From Gammaproteobacteria bacterium UBA7449 (lineage in GTDB: Bacteria > Pseudomonadota > Gammaproteobacteria > Pseudomonadales > Pseudohongiellaceae): a DNA stretch of 9,027 nt. The stretch spans positions 1 through 9,027 of the forward strand of contig DLPV01000070.1 of the NCBI GenBank assembly GCA_002477465.1. Direction: 5' to 3'. Of this stretch, positions 6,923-9,027 are shown piece after piece. Positions within the stretch are counted from its first letter, which is position 1; the number at the start of each line of letters is the position of its first letter. A model generated the notes under the pieces. That model did not search any database. It saw only the letters and a list, made by a program, of their open reading frames with translations, and was not told the DNA's origin. The translations under genes and the position numbers were made by a program.

Positions 6923-6938
6923 GCCAATAAGCCAATAA
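6923..6938. repeat. Tandem 8-base repeat, (GCCAATAA)x2
   Basis: Two exact head-to-tail copies of GCCAATAA (TTATTGGC on the transcribed strand) lie 14 to 30 bases before the start of the unknown secreted-protein gene, just upstream of its ribosome binding site. It is possibly part of the leader or an operator, and it is short enough to be chance. Confidence 0.5.
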
Positions 6939-6963
6939 GTGTGGCGAGTAATCCAGCCAGCAA

Positions 6964-6969
6964 ATTCTA
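6964..6969 (-). promoter_or_regulatory. Possible -10 box for the 5865-6908 gene
   Basis: On the minus strand, TAGAAT matches TATAAT at 5 of 6 positions and lies about 55 bases before the start codon. The -35 hexamer at 17-base spacing (TTAGCG) is weak. The surrounding 6961-7005 stretch is AT-rich compared with the flanking genes, as expected of a promoter. Low-confidence prediction. Confidence 0.3.
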
Positions 6970-7052
6970 ATCAGTTCTTCATATTACGCTAATTTTTCAG
7001 CGCGATGTGAAAACGGACCTGCAGATCACGCTGTAGCGACTGCCTGAGACCA

Positions 7053-8798
7053 CTAAATATTGGTTTCGATATAGTGATCAATCACACCCTCAAGCAGGTC
7101 CAGCGGCAGCGCGCCCTGCCCCAGCAACACATCGTGAAATTCACGTATATCGAAACGATTGCCAAGGGCCTGCTCAGCACGTTGCCGCAGTTCGATAATC
7201 TTCATCTCGCCAAGCTTGTAGGACAGCGCCTGGGCCGGCCAGGAAATATAGCGGTCTACCTCGGCGCGCACGTTAGCAGTGGACAAGGAGGTATTGCTGC
7301 TCAGGTAGTCCAGCGCCTGTTGCCGGGACCAGCCCTGGGAGTGAATACCGGTGTCTATCACCAGGCGACAGGCGCGCCACATCTCGTAGCTGAGGCGCCC
7401 AAAATGCTCATAGGCGTTGTTGTAAATTCCCATTTCTATCCCGAGCTTTTCTGAGTACAGGCCCCAACCTTCTCCCATCGCGGAGAAGTACAGTTGCTTG
7501 CGAAACGCCGGTAATCCTTCAATCTCACGGGCGATAGCATTCTGGTGGTGGTGCCCCGGCACGGCCTCATGGGCAGTCAGGGCCGGCAGCTCGTAAAGCG
7601 GCCGCTGGTCCAGCGCGAAAGTATTCACCCAGTAGGCGCCACCGCGGATGCCACCGATAGGTGCAGGATTGTAGGAAGCCGTGGTGTAGTTGGGGGCGAT
7701 CTCATCGGGCACTGGCACCACGCCATAGGACAAGCGCGGCAAGGTGCCGAAGAACTCCGGCATAAGGTAGTCGATTTTCTTGGCGACAAAAGCGGCTTCC
7801 TTTAACAGCTCCTCTTCGCTATTGGCGTAAAACTGGGGATCGGTGCGCAGGAACTCGGTGAAGTCCTCGAAGCTACCATCGAAACCCGACTGCGCAATTA
7901 CCTCATCCATCTCTGCGCGAATGCGAGCCACTTCCGCCAGACCAATCTGATGAATCTGCGCTGCGCTTAAATCGGTTCGAGTGGTATAGACCCTGATCTG
8001 GTGCGCATAGAACTCTTCGCCATTTTCCAGGTCGGAGGCTGCAATGCTGTCCGCGGCTGCCGGGTAATACTCATCTTCCAGAAACGTCACCAACTGGCGA
8101 AAGGCGGGAATGGCATAGCTACGAATGGCGGCGCGAGTCTCTTCAACAATGTCCGCGCGGACATTCCCCGGTAGCCGCTGGTTCACATCGAGAATGGGTT
8201 CGGCCAGGCTGCTCTGATCCTGGTTATCGTAAACCTGTGCCTGCACTGTGGGCAGCACACCATCAATCACTATCTTAGGCAGCACGAAACCTTCGCGAAT
8301 TCCCTGACGCATGTTCTCGATGTTCTCGCTGAAGTAACGCGGAAATTCCTCGATGCGAGCGATGTAGTCGCGATAGTCCTCTTCGGTATTCATGGGCACG
8401 CCATAGCTGGCGCGCAGCGCACCGGTAAAGAATCCGGAAAACGTATTGAAGGGAATGCGGGATGTATTCAGTCGCAAACCATCTATAGATCGTTCCAAAA
8501 CCCAGCCCAGCAGATCGAAATTGATCTGATCATCACGGTTCAATTCATCACGATCCACCTGCCGCAGTTGGGCTAGAAATTCTTCCTCGCTGCGCAGGCG
8601 CCGTGCTTGATCCACTGGCGAAACCTGGGGCAGCAGATGATTGAAGTCGCTGATGCCAGCGCCCGTGGCCAGAGTTGGGTTTTCCTGCAGGCGGTAGTTC
8701 CAATAGCCGTCCATCAGGGACTGCAGCTGCTGTTCAGCAGTCTGGCTAAAACCAAGCTGGGCGCTGCATAGCAACAGCAAAACAATGAATTTGTTCAT
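7053..8798 (-). CDS. DUF885-family secreted protein, metallopeptidase-like
   Basis: A 581-residue exported protein of the DUF885 family, whose members carry an M3/M32-like zinc-peptidase signature. The motif HEAVPGHHHQ (His410, Glu411, His416) fits an HExxxGHH-type active site, and MGEGWGLYSEKLG with Glu443 and Glu450 would supply a further ligand. Other family landmarks are IDTGIHSQGWSRQQAL (481-496) and YISWPAQALSYKLGEMKI (517-534). The N-terminus (MNKFIVLLLLCSAQLGFS, cleavage near residue 18) is a signal peptide, so action in the periplasm is likely. Cys11 is not in a good lipobox. The length is typical of the family. Most members are uncharacterised, so peptidase activity is inferred from the motif. 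The start has AAGGA 5 bases upstream. The next gene on the strand lies 144 bases away, with no clear terminator between them. Confidence 0.92.
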   Translation of the reverse strand: MNKFIVLLLLCSAQLGFSQTAEQQLQSLMDGYWNYRLQENPTLATGAGISDFNHLLPQVSPVDQARRLRSEEEFLAQLRQVDRDELNRDDQINFDLLGWVLERSIDGLRLNTSRIPFNTFSGFFTGALRASYGVPMNTEEDYRDYIARIEEFPRYFSENIENMRQGIREGFVLPKIVIDGVLPTVQAQVYDNQDQSSLAEPILDVNQRLPGNVRADIVEETRAAIRSYAIPAFRQLVTFLEDEYYPAAADSIAASDLENGEEFYAHQIRVYTTRTDLSAAQIHQIGLAEVARIRAEMDEVIAQSGFDGSFEDFTEFLRTDPQFYANSEEELLKEAAFVAKKIDYLMPEFFGTLPRLSYGVVPVPDEIAPNYTTASYNPAPIGGIRGGAYWVNTFALDQRPLYELPALTAHEAVPGHHHQNAIAREIEGLPAFRKQLYFSAMGEGWGLYSEKLGIEMGIYNNAYEHFGRLSYEMWRACRLVIDTGIHSQGWSRQQALDYLSSNTSLSTANVRAEVDRYISWPAQALSYKLGEMKIIELRQRAEQALGNRFDIREFHDVLLGQGALPLDLLEGVIDHYIETNI

Positions 8799-8803
8799 TT
8801 ACA

Positions 8804-8808
8804 TCCTT
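8804..8808 (-). promoter_or_regulatory. Ribosome binding site of the DUF885 gene
   Basis: AAGGA on the minus strand with 5 bases to the ATG at 8798. It fixes the start and agrees with the signal peptide that follows. Confidence 0.65.
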
Positions 8809-8845
8809 TTCGTATTTGCCACCGGTTACGGCACGATTTGTGGAG

Positions 8846-9027
8846 CTAAGACTGCTTGCCAGGGGCGCAGCTAAGGGACTCACTGGCCGCCTCGCGTAGC
8901 ATAGATTGTGTGGTAGCATAACGAAAGTCCGGTTTATTGATCAGTGGGATGCATTGGATTCTGGTCACGCAGATGAGCCCATTGAGGCCATCACGCCCTA
9001 CCGCTCCCCAAACTGCGCACTCACCAG
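8846..9027 (-). CDS. Possible C-terminal end of an unidentified gene, running off the right edge
   Basis: On the minus strand one frame is open from the window edge (first full codon ends at 9025) for 59 codons to a TAG at 8846-8848. It begins GECAVWGAVG and ends SCAPGKQS, with RDGLNGLICV and KPDFRYATTQSML between. No other frame in this 229-base stretch stays open as long. About 34 of 59 codons end in G or C, and the composition is protein-like, with four cysteines. It lies in the same direction as the DUF885 gene, 47 bases upstream of it, so it could be the preceding gene of an operon. I do not recognise the family. An open frame this short can arise by chance, and the start is outside the window. 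Confidence 0.35.
   Translation of the reverse strand, partial: GECAVWGAVGRDGLNGLICVTRIQCIPLINKPDFRYATTQSMLREAASESLSCAPGKQS

Noticed and set aside
8766..8798. A lipoprotein signal in the DUF885 protein (Cys11 after LLLL)
   Set aside because: The residues before Cys11 do not fit the small-residue lipobox, and a normal signal-peptidase I site follows near residue 18.
4106..8798. Amidase, unknown secreted protein and DUF885 gene as a single operon
   Set aside because: A strong terminator separates the first two, and 144 bases with promoter-like AT-rich sequence separate the last two. Shared function is possible, but a single transcript is not supported.

Overview
The window looks like a piece of chromosome from a Gram-negative, probably marine or otherwise aquatic, gammaproteobacterium. 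This is an inference from three things: a TonB-dependent outer-membrane receptor, a lipoprotein signal, and a run of secreted periplasmic hydrolase-type proteins, with a YchJ-family gene among them. No rRNA, tRNA, insertion sequence, CRISPR array, phage gene or origin was seen.

Layout from left to right. Bases 1-984 (+) are the C-terminal 327 residues of a PQQ-dependent alcohol dehydrogenase whose start lies outside the window. It converges on a TonB-dependent receptor (1113-3275, -). The receptor is divergent from a small YchJ-family protein (3548-3976, +), which converges on three minus-strand genes for exported proteins: an amidase-signature lipoprotein (4106-5749), a secreted protein of unknown function with a conserved-looking Cys-His-Glu-Gly-Asn motif (5865-6908), and a DUF885 metallopeptidase-like protein (7053-8798). 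A strong hairpin terminator lies at 5793-5818, after the unknown gene and just before the amidase. At the right edge a minus-strand frame is open from the window end to a stop at 8846 and may be the tail of another gene.

Taken together, the genes suggest scavenging of organic matter in the cell envelope. There is a quinoprotein oxidising an alcohol in the periplasm, an energy-coupled outer-membrane importer of unknown substrate, and an amidase plus a DUF885 protein that could hydrolyse amide or peptide bonds. No single pathway links them on this evidence, and the gaps and the terminator suggest mostly separate transcripts rather than one operon.

I found no convincing new multi-gene system. 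The points most worth checking are the Asp-Trp-Asp lanthanide-type signature in the quinoprotein, the uncharacterised secreted protein, the lower GC of the receptor gene, the terminator placed tightly against the amidase start, and the unannotated open frame at the right edge.
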